NCBI GenBank assembly: GCA_012517435.1
Contig: JAAYUY010000130.1
Location: 1-52,028, forward strand
DNA from: Sphingobacteriales bacterium
GTDB lineage: Bacteria; Bacteroidota; Bacteroidia; CAILMK01; JAAYUY01
Direction of reading: 5' to 3'
Length of the DNA: 52,028 nucleotides
The first letter of the stretch is position 1; each line of letters begins with the position of its first letter. The notes beneath the pieces were generated by a model. It saw nothing but the letters and a program-made list of their open reading frames with translations, was not told the origin of the DNA and did no database searches. Below, in pieces: positions 18,592 to 28,916 of the stretch. The translations under genes were made by a program, and so were the position numbers.

Positions 18592-21500
18592 ATGCCAGCT
18601 TTTCACCTGAAATTTATATGGGTTCCCCTCCTTCTGACTTTTATCATCTCTCCTTTTTTCTCAACTTCTCAGGGCATTCAAACCGATTTCGGAAAATCAA
18701 AAGTTCAGTTTGGAAAATTTGACTGGTATTTTTACAAAACATCTTCTTTTGAAGTTTATTACAACAGTGGCGGAAAAAGCCTTGCCCAATATGTATTGAC
18801 CAATGCCAAAAAGCAATTGAATGAAGTGGAAAAAATTCTCGACTATAAAGCTTCTTCCAGAATAACCATCATCATCTACAATACTTATGCTGATTTCAGA
18901 CAGTCGAACCTCACACTCTCCGATGAAAAATATAATATTGGTGGACTAACTCCGGTAGTTGACAACCTTGCCTTTGTATATTTTGATGGCGACCACAGAA
19001 GTTTTGATAAAAGGCTTAAGCAATCCATCGCAGAAGTATTGCTGAACGAATTGCTTTACGGTACAAGCATTCAGGAGCGGCTGCAAAACAATGCCCTGAT
19101 CAGCATACCTGAATGGTTTTACAAAGGACTGCTGTCTTTCATCTCCGGCAATATTTCGCCTGAGGACAAGGAAAAATTTGAAAATGGAATTGAAACCGAG
19201 AAATATAAACGTTTTGGCAGGCTGAAACCTGAAGAAAAAATCCTCATCGGACATTATTTCTGGGAATATATTTATACAGCATACGGAAAAAATGCAATCG
19301 GTAATATTCTTTATCTCACCCACATCAATAAAAACATTGAAAGCGGATTTGACTTTGTTGTGGGCAAGCCTTTCAATTTCATTTATAATGAATGGTACAA
19401 ATTTTACCGCTATCAGGTTTTATCACGGGAAACCAGTAAATATGATGAGCTGAAATATTCAATGGCTCTTAAAAAATTTGCCCGAAACGGGGAAATTATT
19501 CAGGCAAAACTATCACCTGATGGTGAAAAAATAGCCTACAGCATTTCTAAAAATGGCAAAAATGCTCTTTTTATTTATGACTTAAACCGGCAAAAAAAGA
19601 CAAAGGTTTTCGAAAAAGGAGTTAAATCTTTTGAAGCGGATAATGATAAAAGCTACCCTGTTTTCGACTGGATGCCCATCAAAAATACCCTGACCTATTC
19701 TTTTTTGAAAAAAGGCAAACCCTGGTTGGCCAATTTTGACCCGGAGACAAGAAAAACCACTGATGTACGTAAACTTGAAACCCTTGACAGAATACTTAGT
19801 TTCAGCTTTAATCAGCGGGGGACTTCTTTAGTTATTTCAGCAATAAAAGATGGGAACAGTGATATTTTTATTTACGAAGTCAGGTCGTACCGGCTTTTTC
19901 AAATTACCAACGACATTTTTGACGATCTTTTCCCTGAATTTATCAATCAGGACAAAGGAATTATCTTTTCATCAAACCGTAATTCAATCTTTATTGAAAG
20001 AAGTGTTTTCGATCCGGAAAGTAATTTCAGTCCATCACTGGACCTCTATTATTACAGAGCTGACCAGAAATCGCGTCAACTCATCAAAGCCAGCTACAAC
20101 GATATAGCTGATGAAACAATGCCTCAGGCTTACGATTCAAATCAGATTTGTTACCTCACCAACGAAAATGGAATCATTAACCGAAATGCAGCTTATATTG
20201 ACAGTATTTTCAACAGGATTCAGGTGATAGTCAGCTATCAGGATACTGTCTTCAAACCTGATACTTTTAATTACTGGCAAAATGACAGGGCAGTGGTTTC
20301 TATTGATCCATCATGGCTGAAAGATTCCCTCATTGAAAAAATTGATACCCAAATCATCTATCACGATACTTCCTACCATTACAGAACGACCAATTATCTC
20401 AGGAATATCCGTCAATACAATATTGTCCCGCGTACGGAAAGTGTCTTTGAACTGTTCAGAGACAACAATAGCTATCAGGTTTCGATAGCTCCCTTTCCTG
20501 AAAAAATCAGACAGGATCATAAACGGCAATCTGCAGAAAACATCCCTGAGCTCTACAAAACCTTTAAAAAAACAGGGAATGAATTTGAAGGCATTGAAAA
20601 CGAGGAAACCAAAGAGATTTCTGTTATTCCTCCTGTGCAGACAGAAAAACAAAAAGACAGTTTCAGCTACTATTTCATCAATGACTTTGAAATTAAAATA
20701 GCCGATACGACCGATCAGGCAGAAGTGCCCGGTTCCATAATACTTAAACCAGCGGATATTGTGGAGCCATTCCCGGAAACAGATTCACTTCTTCGTCTCC
20801 GGCCCACCCGTTTCGGTTCGTCCAGTTCTTACTTCCTCTCCTTTAGCCTTGATTATCTTGTCAGTCAGTTTGACAATAGTTTCCTGAACTCACCGTATCT
20901 GGTATATAACAAAGATGAAACACCTCAACCCATCAACAGAATTACCAGTGCTTTCTTCATGCTGGGCGTCAACGATTTGTTCAAAGATTATCGTATTGCA
21001 GGGGGTGTCCGGCTAAAAGGAAACCTTTCCGGTACCGAATACATTATGGCTTTTGAAAACCTGAAATCACGTCTGGATAAAAAATTTATTTTTTACCGTA
21101 AGAGTGAAACCAGCGATGGACTTTATGTCAGATACAGACAAAAAACAAACGAAGGCAGAATGCAGTTGCGTTACCCATTTAACGAAAATGCCTCATTAAG
21201 ATCGGACATCTTCATCCGCCACGACAGAAAAGTTACACTTTCTTCGGAACACAACAGCCTGACAACACCGGATATTATCAATGTTTTTCCGGGAGTAAAA
21301 CTCGAGTTTGTCTTTGATAACTCCCGTCAGATAGCAGAGAATATAAGGGTGGGTACCCGCTATAAGATATATTTTGAAAACTTCAGGAATTTTTCCGGGT
21401 TTAAAAACGAATTTTCGGTATTTGGATTTGATTTCCGGCATTATCTGCGTATTCACAAAGAGCTGATCTGGGCTAACCGAGCTGTTTTTGCAACTTCTTT

Positions 21501-22014
21501 CGGAGGCTCAAAAGTAGTGTATCTGCTTGGCGGTATCGATAACTGGTTATTGCCCAAATATAACAGCGACATAATGATAGATCCCGATATCAATTATGTG
21601 TACAAATCTCTCGGAGTTCAGATGAGAGGATTTACCCAAAACATCCGTAACGGCAATTCTTATGCACTGATTAACAGTGAGATTCGTTTTCCGGTATTTA
21701 AATATTTTTCTTCTCTGCCCATGAAATCGAGGTTTTTTGAAACTTTTCAACTGGTAGCCTTTACCGACATAGGAACAGCCTGGACAGGACCAAGCCCATA
21801 TTCCGAAGCTAATACTCTCAATAAACAAATCATTTACAACAATCCATTGAAAATCACTGTTATTACGGTTGGCGAACCCGTAGTGGGTGGTTTTGGTTTT
21901 GGTATTCGTACCACTTTGTTTGGCTATTATGTTAAAGTAGATCATGCATGGGGAATGGAGGGAGGAAAAATCTTCCAGCATATTACATACCTGTCGCTGG
22001 GAGTCGATTTTTAA
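18592..22014 (+). CDS. Large exported protein: peptidase-MA-like N-domain, TolB/PD40-like propeller, C-terminal outer-membrane barrel
   Basis: A 1140-aa protein with a signal peptide (LLLTFIISPFFSTSQG). Residues about 35-280 look like a peptidase-MA-type (gluzincin) domain, but where an HExxH would be expected the sequence reads LLNELLYGTSI (near 150), so the zinc site is lost and it is probably not a peptidase. Residues about 290-560 form TolB/PD40-type blades (KLSPDGEKIAYSISKNGKNA; FNQRGTSLVISAIKDGNSDI; IIFSSNRNSIF). After a charged linker, residues about 720-1140 are alternating beta-strands ending in YLSLGVDF, with an aromatic last residue like an outer-membrane barrel (D15/BamA-like). 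Similar long proteins occur in Bacteroidota; function not established. Monocistronic. Confidence 0.7.
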   Translation: MPAFHLKFIWVPLLLTFIISPFFSTSQGIQTDFGKSKVQFGKFDWYFYKTSSFEVYYNSGGKSLAQYVLTNAKKQLNEVEKILDYKASSRITIIIYNTYADFRQSNLTLSDEKYNIGGLTPVVDNLAFVYFDGDHRSFDKRLKQSIAEVLLNELLYGTSIQERLQNNALISIPEWFYKGLLSFISGNISPEDKEKFENGIETEKYKRFGRLKPEEKILIGHYFWEYIYTAYGKNAIGNILYLTHINKNIESGFDFVVGKPFNFIYNEWYKFYRYQVLSRETSKYDELKYSMALKKFARNGEIIQAKLSPDGEKIAYSISKNGKNALFIYDLNRQKKTKVFEKGVKSFEADNDKSYPVFDWMPIKNTLTYSFLKKGKPWLANFDPETRKTTDVRKLETLDRILSFSFNQRGTSLVISAIKDGNSDIFIYEVRSYRLFQITNDIFDDLFPEFINQDKGIIFSSNRNSIFIERSVFDPESNFSPSLDLYYYRADQKSRQLIKASYNDIADETMPQAYDSNQICYLTNENGIINRNAAYIDSIFNRIQVIVSYQDTVFKPDTFNYWQNDRAVVSIDPSWLKDSLIEKIDTQIIYHDTSYHYRTTNYLRNIRQYNIVPRTESVFELFRDNNSYQVSIAPFPEKIRQDHKRQSAENIPELYKTFKKTGNEFEGIENEETKEISVIPPVQTEKQKDSFSYYFINDFEIKIADTTDQAEVPGSIILKPADIVEPFPETDSLLRLRPTRFGSSSSYFLSFSLDYLVSQFDNSFLNSPYLVYNKDETPQPINRITSAFFMLGVNDLFKDYRIAGGVRLKGNLSGTEYIMAFENLKSRLDKKFIFYRKSETSDGLYVRYRQKTNEGRMQLRYPFNENASLRSDIFIRHDRKVTLSSEHNSLTTPDIINVFPGVKLEFVFDNSRQIAENIRVGTRYKIYFENFRNFSGFKNEFSVFGFDFRHYLRIHKELIWANRAVFATSFGGSKVVYLLGGIDNWLLPKYNSDIMIDPDINYVYKSLGVQMRGFTQNIRNGNSYALINSEIRFPVFKYFSSLPMKSRFFETFQLVAFTDIGTAWTGPSPYSEANTLNKQIIYNNPLKITVITVGEPVVGGFGFGIRTTLFGYYVKVDHAWGMEGGKIFQHITYLSLGVDF

Positions 22015-22156
22015 CATCCAGCTGATAATCAGCGGATTAAGTTGGATAAAAATATAAACCCGGAAATTTTGCAATGGTCAAAACTCACTTAAAATTCGTC
22101 ATCAACCCGGCAAAGAGAAAAAGCTAAAATAAATTTAGTAAATTAATTAATCCTCC

Positions 22157-22164
22157 TATATTTG
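22157..22164 (+). promoter_or_regulatory. -7 box TATATTTG for rpmH-rnpA-yidD
   Basis: Exact TAnnTTTG match followed by CA, 27 nt before the rpmH ATG. Confidence 0.55.
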
Positions 22165-22191
22165 CAGTCTTAATTTTTTAAGGAAATTATC

Positions 22192-22350
22192 ATGAAAAGG
22201 ACATTTCAGCCATCAAACAGGAAGAGAAAAAATAAACATGGATTTCGTGAGAGAATGTCCACTGCATCCGGAAGGGCAGTGATAAATGCAAGAAGGGCAA
22301 GAGGGAGAAAAAAACTCACTGTCTCTGATGAACCCAAGCACAAGGCCTGA
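22192..22350 (+). CDS. rpmH: 50S ribosomal protein L34
   Basis: A 52-aa, strongly basic protein: it starts [20 protein letters not shown] and continues with [20 protein letters not shown], the near-universal L34 sequence. A short acidic tail ([11 protein letters not shown]) follows. It heads the classic rpmH-rnpA-yidD cluster; rnpA begins 24 nt after its stop. AGGA 8 nt before the ATG could be a weak ribosome-binding site, unusual in this window. Confidence 0.97.
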   Translation: MKRTFQPSNRKRKNKHGFRERMSTASGRAVINARRARGRKKLTVSDEPKHKA

Positions 22351-22374
22351 AAAAGGCATTAATCCTATCTGCTC

Positions 22375-22770
22375 ATGCATGGGCACAAAAATACTTTCAG
22401 TAAAAAAGAGCGCCTTTGCAGAAAAAAGATTATCAGTCAGTTAATAAATGGCGAAGCCGTAACTAAAATTGCAGAATATCCTTTATTGCTTGTATTTAAA
22501 AACACAGAACTTCCTGAAAAAGTACCTGCCCAGGTAATGTTTGGTGTAAGCCGGAAATCATTTAAAAAAGCTGTTGACAGAAACTATCTTAAAAGATTAT
22601 TGCGGGAAGTTTACCGGACAAACAAACACCTTATTTATTCAAAACTAATTGAAAAGAATATGCAGGCTGCCATACTGATTGTATATACACCTAACATTAT
22701 TTGCGATTATCAAAAACTTCAGAAATCAATTGTCAGGTTGTTTGAAAAAGTTAATCAACATATTGCTTAG
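22375..22770 (+). CDS. rnpA: Ribonuclease P protein component
   Basis: A 131-aa basic protein that assists the RNase P RNA in maturing the 5' ends of tRNAs. The signature [13 protein letters not shown] (RNxxKRxxRE) lies at about residues 70-82, preceded by [13 protein letters not shown], and the N-terminus has the [13 protein letters not shown] stretch typical of Bacteroidota homologues. Overall identity outside these blocks is low, as usual for RnpA. The following yidD start lies within its 3' end. Confidence 0.94.
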   Translation: MHGHKNTFSKKERLCRKKIISQLINGEAVTKIAEYPLLLVFKNTELPEKVPAQVMFGVSRKSFKKAVDRNYLKRLLREVYRTNKHLIYSKLIEKNMQAAILIVYTPNIICDYQKLQKSIVRLFEKVNQHIA

Positions 22771-22987
22771 CCCCTTAAAATGGTTTTTAATCCTGCTGGT
22801 TAAAATTTACCAGTTGTTTATTTCTCCGTTTTTCCCTCCATCCTGCCGATATACACCCACCTGCTCGGTTTATGCCGTTGAGGCGCTAAAAAAACATGGT
22901 CCTTTTTATGGATTATATCTGGCTGTCAGGCGAATACTCAGATGCAATCCCTGGTGGGGAGGTTCTGGCCATGATCCGGTACCATAA
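22742..22987 (+). CDS. yidD: YidD membrane protein insertion efficiency factor
   Basis: A short (81 aa) protein with an amphipathic or hydrophobic N-terminus and the conserved YidD core: [20 protein letters not shown] followed by AVEALKKHG and ending [12 protein letters not shown]. YidD assists YidC-dependent membrane insertion. The frame is open from a TTG at 22679, but the family's usual start (MKK.L...) fits the TTG at 22742, giving a 29-nt overlap with rnpA. There is no ATG in the expected place. yidC does not follow; the cluster ends in a terminator instead. Confidence 0.92.
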   Translation: MKKLINILLSPLKWFLILLVKIYQLFISPFFPPSCRYTPTCSVYAVEALKKHGPFYGLYLAVRRILRCNPWWGGSGHDPVP

Positions 22988-23020
22988 AAAAAACAGCCTG
23001 TAATAACAGGCTGCCTTTTT
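22986..23020. terminator. Terminator between yidD and the convergent RND operon, usable in both directions
   Basis: Perfect 7-bp stem CAGCCTG / CAGGCTG (22994-23000 and 23007-23013) with loop TAATAA. On the plus strand it is followed by CC and five T; on the minus strand it is followed by eight T, since the upstream flank is A8. It therefore suits both yidD and the efflux operon ending at 23047. Confidence 0.88.
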
Positions 23021-23046
23021 GAACAGATATGCTATATTTCAATGAT

Positions 23047-26000
23047 TTAACTCAGAGCTTTATCTTTTCTTCCCACATAAATCCTGTATAGAACCGGCAC
23101 CATAAAAAGAGTAAGGAAAGTGGCAAACAACAGTCCGAAAATAATTGTCCAGCTTAATGGCCCGAAAAAGGTAACATTATCACCTCCGAAATGAATATGC
23201 GGGGCCAGATGGGCAAATAAACCCACAAAATCGATGTTAAATCCGATTGCCAACGGAATAAGACCGAGAATACCGGCAGTTGCGGTCAGCATAATAGGTG
23301 TGATCCTGATTTTACTTCCACGAATAATTGCTTCAATAGTCGGAACCCCTTCCTTGCGTAATGCATCGATAAATTCGACCATCAGAATACCGTTTCGAAC
23401 CACGATGCCTCCCAAAGCAACAACGCCCATTCCCGACATGGCAATGGAAAATGGCATCTGGAAAATCATAAAGCCAATCATGACACCGATAATGCTGAAC
23501 AATATCTCAGTCAGTATTATCATCGTTCTTGTGAGTGATGAGAACTGGGTAACCAGAATGAAAAATATCAGGAAGACTGACAAAATCATGGCTTTACCGA
23601 GAAAATTCATCGTAGCCTGCTGATCTTCCCGTTCTCCTGTCAGCTGAATATCAACAGTTTCAGGGTGTTTAAAATCTTTGAGTTTTTTAATGATCTCGGT
23701 CCTGATTTCATTGGCATTGTAGCCTGTTTTGACCACAGATGTCAGGTTAATCACCCTCTTCAGATTTTTCCTATGAATACTTCCGTAACTGTTTTTGTAT
23801 TCAATATGTGCTACGGTGGATAGCGGGATAGACCGGTGTCTGCCAGTTACCATATCCATATAATTCAATTTGGTATTGAGCAGATTATCAACATCTTCTC
23901 TTTGATCTTTTTTAAACCTCAGCACAATTGGATACTGATCTTCTCCATCCCTGAATTTTGAGATTTCTTTACCCTGAACTGCAGTACGGACTTCCATTCC
24001 AACCTGTCCGCTCGTTATCCCTTCCGAATTAGCCCGTTCACGGTCAACAACAACGATCAACTCTGGTTTGTTGGTCTCAAAATCAGACTTCAAAGGCTCG
24101 ATACCCGGAATATTCAAAGAGTCAATATAATCCTTGACTTTTTCCGAAACCACAATCAACTCTTCAAGGTCTTCAGCTGTTACTTCAATATTGACAGGTT
24201 TTCCTGTCGGTGGACCCATGGAATTTTTTTCAACGGAAATTTCAGCATCTTTTATATCTGCCAAAGCTTGCCGTATTTTTTCCATATAGCTGCTGGTCTT
24301 CAATCCTCTTTCCCTTTTGGCAAACTCGGCAAAATTGATGGTTATCTTGGCTTTGTTTGAGGTTACTGTTGTATTGTCGAACCTTGATTCTGATGCACCC
24401 CTTGCTACATTGGTAACGACTGATTCTATATTGATATTTTTTTCACCTAAGGTCTGATAAATCTTCTTTTCTGCTACTTTAGTTACAGAATCAGTATAAG
24501 AAATAGATGTTCCTTCAGGTAGTTTCAGGTAAACATATACATTGTTTGGCTCATTGTTCGGGAAAAAGACAATGGGAGGGCCTGCAATGCCCCATAAAAT
24601 AAAGACTACTACAAACAAACCGATGGTACCATACAGAATTTTATACGGGCGTCTTCCTTTCAGGACTTTTCCCAGTAATTTTTCATACAGGTTCAAAGTT
24701 TTCGGAATGATGGTATGCTGAAACCTGACCAGAATCTTTCGTCCCACCATGTTATGCCAGACAATGACAATGGCAAGGAAAATTAAAATATTGGCCAAAA
24801 CAGGAGTTCTGGCAAAATGAAGGATAATTCCCAGTAGTGTCAGAATGCCTGAAGCGATAAAAACCCTTTTTACCGGAGTTTTACTGATGGTCTCATCATC
24901 TTCATGTCGCATAAAAGTAACGGCAAATACAGGGTTAAACACATAAGCCACAATCAGCGAAGCAAACAAGGTAATAATCAATGTGGCTGGAATATAATGC
25001 ATGAACTTGCCAATGGTGCCCGGCCAGAATAACAGCGGGAAAAACGGAGCCAGAAGGGTAAGCGTACCGGATAAAACAGGAAGGAAGACCTGTCCTGCAG
25101 CATATTTTGCTGCTTCGACAATGGTTATCTGCTTATCACGACCTTGCCTGAAAATACGGTGGGTGTTTTCAATCACCACAATGGCATCGTCAACCACAAT
25201 ACCCAATGCAAAAATAAAGGAAAACATCACCAGCATATTCATGGTAAAGTCGATTCCGGGGAGAACGATATAAGCCAAAGCCATGGAAATCGGCACCGAT
25301 AAACCGACAAAAACAGCATTGGTAAGTCCCATGAAAAACATCAGCACCATGGTAACGAAGATGAAACCTAAAATTATGGTATTGTTCAGGTCGGTCAGGG
25401 TCGTACGGGTATAACGCGACATATCACCTGAAATCTGGACTTTCAGGTTTTCTGGGAATTTTTCTTTCTGAATAACTTTCAGTGCATCCTTAATTTTATC
25501 AGAGGCATTCAGCAGATTTTCACCACTCTTTTTGATGACATTCAGCGTGATGACATTTTTACCATTAAAACGGGCATAACTTTCCTGCTCTTTATATCCA
25601 TCAACAATATCAGCTACATCCGATAGCCTGACTTTTGCCCCTGTTGAAGAAGTAACAGAAATATTTTTAATGGTCTCAATATCCTTGAATTCCCCGACAA
25701 GACGGAGTGTCCTGCGCATTCCTTCCATATCGAAAGTCCCGGCACTGATGGTGCGGTTTTCAGCCATCACCGCACGCTCAATATCTGAAAAAGTGAGCTG
25801 TGCGACACTCATGCGGTACATATCAACATCTATCTTGATTTCTCTGTCGAGTGCACCGATAATATCTACCCTTGTTATTTCCTTAAACCCCTCTATTTTA
25901 TCCTGTAATATTTCTGCATAATGCTTGATTTTATCAAGCTCCATGTTCCCGTAAAGGTTGATATTCATGATAGGAATCTCCGAAAAATCAATTTCCATGA

Positions 26001-26406
26001 CACTCGGGTCAACCGGCATGTCGTTGGGAAGGCTCGATTTTGACTTATCAACAGCATCCTTCACTTTTTGCTTGGCCTCGCTGACATCATAATTCGGATC
26101 AAATTCGACAATAATGGAAGAAAAATCCTGAACTGAATTGCTGGTTACCTTTTTGACCCCGTTGATGGATTTAATATTTTTCTCGATAGGTCTGGTTATC
26201 AGATTTTCTATATCTGAGGGAGATGTTCCCGGATAGACTGAATTAACAATGATTGTCGGAATTACAAGTTCGGGAAACTGTTCCTTTGGAATGGTAATAT
26301 AATTCATTATGCCAAAAATGGCAATCAAAGCGAGCAAGACATAAACGCTCAGTTTGTTGTTTATTGCCCAGCTGGTTACTTTAAACTCTTTGTGTTTGGT
26401 CTCCAT
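23047..26406 (-). CDS. RND efflux transporter, inner-membrane pump (HAE/AcrB-like)
   Basis: A 1119-aa resistance-nodulation-division permease driven by the proton gradient. It has the two-fold repeated layout: TM1 (KLSVYVLLALIAIFGI), a large periplasmic loop, a TM2-6 cluster with the proton-relay aspartates in GIVVDDAIVVIENTHR near residue 402, a second loop, and a C-terminal cluster with ALGGIVVRNGILMVEF. Periplasmic landmarks include the early VYPGTSPSDIENLI. It is the last gene of the tetR-tolC-adaptor-pump operon, 18 nt after the adaptor. Substrate cannot be named. Confidence 0.94.
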   Translation of the reverse strand: METKHKEFKVTSWAINNKLSVYVLLALIAIFGIMNYITIPKEQFPELVIPTIIVNSVYPGTSPSDIENLITRPIEKNIKSINGVKKVTSNSVQDFSSIIVEFDPNYDVSEAKQKVKDAVDKSKSSLPNDMPVDPSVMEIDFSEIPIMNINLYGNMELDKIKHYAEILQDKIEGFKEITRVDIIGALDREIKIDVDMYRMSVAQLTFSDIERAVMAENRTISAGTFDMEGMRRTLRLVGEFKDIETIKNISVTSSTGAKVRLSDVADIVDGYKEQESYARFNGKNVITLNVIKKSGENLLNASDKIKDALKVIQKEKFPENLKVQISGDMSRYTRTTLTDLNNTIILGFIFVTMVLMFFMGLTNAVFVGLSVPISMALAYIVLPGIDFTMNMLVMFSFIFALGIVVDDAIVVIENTHRIFRQGRDKQITIVEAAKYAAGQVFLPVLSGTLTLLAPFFPLLFWPGTIGKFMHYIPATLIITLFASLIVAYVFNPVFAVTFMRHEDDETISKTPVKRVFIASGILTLLGIILHFARTPVLANILIFLAIVIVWHNMVGRKILVRFQHTIIPKTLNLYEKLLGKVLKGRRPYKILYGTIGLFVVVFILWGIAGPPIVFFPNNEPNNVYVYLKLPEGTSISYTDSVTKVAEKKIYQTLGEKNINIESVVTNVARGASESRFDNTTVTSNKAKITINFAEFAKRERGLKTSSYMEKIRQALADIKDAEISVEKNSMGPPTGKPVNIEVTAEDLEELIVVSEKVKDYIDSLNIPGIEPLKSDFETNKPELIVVVDRERANSEGITSGQVGMEVRTAVQGKEISKFRDGEDQYPIVLRFKKDQREDVDNLLNTKLNYMDMVTGRHRSIPLSTVAHIEYKNSYGSIHRKNLKRVINLTSVVKTGYNANEIRTEIIKKLKDFKHPETVDIQLTGEREDQQATMNFLGKAMILSVFLIFFILVTQFSSLTRTMIILTEILFSIIGVMIGFMIFQMPFSIAMSGMGVVALGGIVVRNGILMVEFIDALRKEGVPTIEAIIRGSKIRITPIMLTATAGILGLIPLAIGFNIDFVGLFAHLAPHIHFGGDNVTFFGPLSWTIIFGLLFATFLTLFMVPVLYRIYVGRKDKALS

Positions 26407-26424
26407 GTCTGATTTTTTATTTGA

Positions 26425-27534
26425 TTAGAGCGGTTTTACGATCTGTCCTTCTTCTATTCTCTGCAAGTCAGAAGCTATCAGTCTGATATTTTTATCAACC
26501 CCCTGAAGAATTTCAGTTTCTCCCTTATAGCTGCGACCGGTAACAATTTTTTTCCTGGCCACGACTAATTTACCATTCTGATCTTCTGCAACATAAATAA
26601 ACTTTTCACCATTTTCGTTCAGAATTAAATTATCAGGTACCACGATTGCATCAGTTTTTTTATAATCGTTGATATTCAGCACTGCTACCATGTTGGCACT
26701 CACTGTAACAGAGGAGGGTATCTGAGCTTCCACGATAAATGTACGGTTGACCGGATTGATAAATTTGCTGGCAAACGAAATCTGAGACCGGGTTGTATAA
26801 GGAATATCAGGAAATATTATTTCCACTTCATCACCTTTTTTAATCTTTGAGGAATAAGTTTCAGAAACCTCAGCCACTACTTTCATTTTGGAGAAATTGA
26901 CGATACGCATCAGGGATAGACCCGGAGATACAGCCTGACCAATTTTGATGGAAACGTCTTCAACTGTTCCGGAAACAGGAGCAGTCAGCTTGTACATATT
27001 AATTTGTTCCTGAAGCGATTTGATGCGGTTTTCCATGGCTTCCTTGTTGTTTTTGGCAGTCAGGTACTGAATTTCACTCCCTATTTTCTGATCCCAAAGC
27101 CTCTTTTGTCTTTCATAAACAGTAAGGGTAAACTCATACTGTGCCCTAAGTTCTTTTAATGAGCTTTGCAATACTTCATCATCCAAAGTAGCCAGAATCT
27201 GTCCTTTTGTTACCCTGTCTCCTGTTTTGACCAGAATATTTTTTATCACTCCAACCACTTTTGTGTTGACGGCTGCATTTTCATCTCCATCCACACGCCC
27301 CTGTACCCTTATATAGCTTTTGAATTCTTTTGGCGAAATTTCAAGGATTTTCACCATTTTTTCATCTTTAAGGGTATCATTTTTGGAAATTTGTTTTTGA
27401 AGTTCAACAATTTCCTGGTTGAGTTTATCCCTTTCAGCGATTAATTTATTCAGCTTTTCTGAAGGATCTACCTGTTTTGAACATGAGATAAACAGAAAAA
27501 CGAGCGATAAGGCTAATAAATAAATGGGTTTCAT
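26425..27534 (-). CDS. RND efflux periplasmic adaptor, lipoprotein
   Basis: A 369-aa membrane fusion protein. Its signal peptide ends in a lipobox (LFISC-SKQVDPSEK), so it should be lipid-anchored in the inner membrane. A short coiled coil (about 25-55) is followed by a biotinyl-lipoyl half (KTGDRVTKGQILATLDDEVL), an alpha-helical hairpin (about 115-180), the second lipoyl half (APVSGTVEDVSIKIGQAVSP) and the beta-barrel and membrane-proximal domains. It links the pump and the outer-membrane channel. Gaps to neighbours are 13 and 18 nt. Confidence 0.93.
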   Translation of the reverse strand: MKPIYLLALSLVFLFISCSKQVDPSEKLNKLIAERDKLNQEIVELQKQISKNDTLKDEKMVKILEISPKEFKSYIRVQGRVDGDENAAVNTKVVGVIKNILVKTGDRVTKGQILATLDDEVLQSSLKELRAQYEFTLTVYERQKRLWDQKIGSEIQYLTAKNNKEAMENRIKSLQEQINMYKLTAPVSGTVEDVSIKIGQAVSPGLSLMRIVNFSKMKVVAEVSETYSSKIKKGDEVEIIFPDIPYTTRSQISFASKFINPVNRTFIVEAQIPSSVTVSANMVAVLNINDYKKTDAIVVPDNLILNENGEKFIYVAEDQNGKLVVARKKIVTGRSYKGETEILQGVDKNIRLIASDLQRIEEGQIVKPL

Positions 27535-27547
27535 CTTTCTTCTTTTT

Positions 27548-28912
27548 TTATTGTTTATTCATTAAATTTTCAAGTTTGTGTTTTGCATTCAGCATATCTA
27601 TCAGGGCTGAAAAATAATTGGTCTGCGCATTTAGCAACTGATTATTTGCCTGTGTTAGTTCCATACTTGTTGAAATGCCTTCCTTATATTTCAGCAAGGT
27701 TTTATTATAAATTTTTTCAGCAAGTTCCATATTTGCTTTTTCGTTTAAAAACTTATCATAAGCCGACTGTAGCTGCATTTTTGTTTTCTCAAAGTCGAGT
27801 TTTAAACCCTCAATGGCCATTTGGTTCGAATTTCTTGTTTTTTCAAGTTGAAGGCGGGCTTGTTGTACCCTGCTTAGCCTCATCCCTGAACTAAATACCG
27901 GAACGTTCAGGCTCAGGCCAATCATATCAGGAAATGTGAAATCAAAATCAGCTTTTGCTGTTTTTTCCTGATGGGTATAAAAAGCTACAATACTTGGTAA
28001 AAATGCTGATTTATTCAGGTTCAGACCGGAAACCATCATCTGTTCCTGTGTTTTAAGTAATTGATAGGTGATGTTGTTGTTCAGGTCAAAATCAGCATTC
28101 ACTAAGGATTCAACACTGGTATTATTCATGATGGTTTCGAGATTATCCGTCAGTAAAACAGGCTGATCAAGCGGAAGACCCAGCTGAAAATTAAACAGCC
28201 TTTTAGCTACATTCAGTTGTCTTTCAATAGCCTGCATGGTATTGCCAACAGTGGTAACCGTGTACTGAAACTGATCCACATCTGTATTTTCGATAAAACC
28301 TTCCTGCAACATGGATTTCATGTCGTTAAGGGTTTTATCAAGATTGGTTTTCATTTGTCCGAGCAGTTTCAGATTGGTTTCTGCAAGCAGAATCAGGCAA
28401 TAACTGTTGGCAACATTTTCACGGATATTGTTTTCTGTACTTTTAAGGCTTTGCTCCGAAAGATTCTTGAAAATTCTGGCCGTTTGAAGCCCGACAATGT
28501 AAGATCCGTTAAACACGAGTTGAGACACGGATGCTTTGATGGTGGCAGAGCTTTTAACCCCTAATTCAATAGGTATCTGCTGATAACCAAGCTTGATCTG
28601 ATCTGCATTTAATCCTGTCGGGGTAGCAGGATTGATGAGAAAGGGAGTTGAAAATTTCATCTCAGGAACAGTCGGCATATAGGTATAGTCCAGCGATGCA
28701 CTAACCTGAGGCAATCCCTGAGCGGTCGTTTCCCAGATTTTCTTTTTGGCTATTTCTACATCAATCATTGCATTTTTCACCTGAATGTTGTTTTTTAAAG
28801 CATATTCCTGTGCTTCTTTCAGGCTAAATGAAGTCTGCGGCTGCGTAAGTGCCTGTCCGGCTATTAAAATCCCGGACAAGGTCAGCAATAAATACATTTT
28901 GCTCTTTTTCAT
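27548..28912 (-). CDS. TolC-family outer-membrane efflux channel
   Basis: A 454-aa outer-membrane factor with a signal peptide (YLLLTLSGILIAGQALTQ). It shows the two OEP repeats: SLKEAQEYALKNNIQVKNA at the start of the first half, and an ERQLNVAKRLFNFQLGLPLD link between long helices. The C-terminal half ends with YKEGISTSMELTQANNQLLN, which resembles the usual TolC YxxGxxxxxEL motif. It lies 4 nt downstream of tetR and 13 nt upstream of the adaptor. Confidence 0.93.
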   Translation of the reverse strand: MKKSKMYLLLTLSGILIAGQALTQPQTSFSLKEAQEYALKNNIQVKNAMIDVEIAKKKIWETTAQGLPQVSASLDYTYMPTVPEMKFSTPFLINPATPTGLNADQIKLGYQQIPIELGVKSSATIKASVSQLVFNGSYIVGLQTARIFKNLSEQSLKSTENNIRENVANSYCLILLAETNLKLLGQMKTNLDKTLNDMKSMLQEGFIENTDVDQFQYTVTTVGNTMQAIERQLNVAKRLFNFQLGLPLDQPVLLTDNLETIMNNTSVESLVNADFDLNNNITYQLLKTQEQMMVSGLNLNKSAFLPSIVAFYTHQEKTAKADFDFTFPDMIGLSLNVPVFSSGMRLSRVQQARLQLEKTRNSNQMAIEGLKLDFEKTKMQLQSAYDKFLNEKANMELAEKIYNKTLLKYKEGISTSMELTQANNQLLNAQTNYFSALIDMLNAKHKLENLMNKQ

Positions 28913-28916
28913 TTAC

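Noticed and set aside
22021-22040. GCTGAT-A-ATCAGC palindrome after the 1140-aa gene as a terminator
   Set aside because: The loop would be 1 nt and there is no T-run after it.
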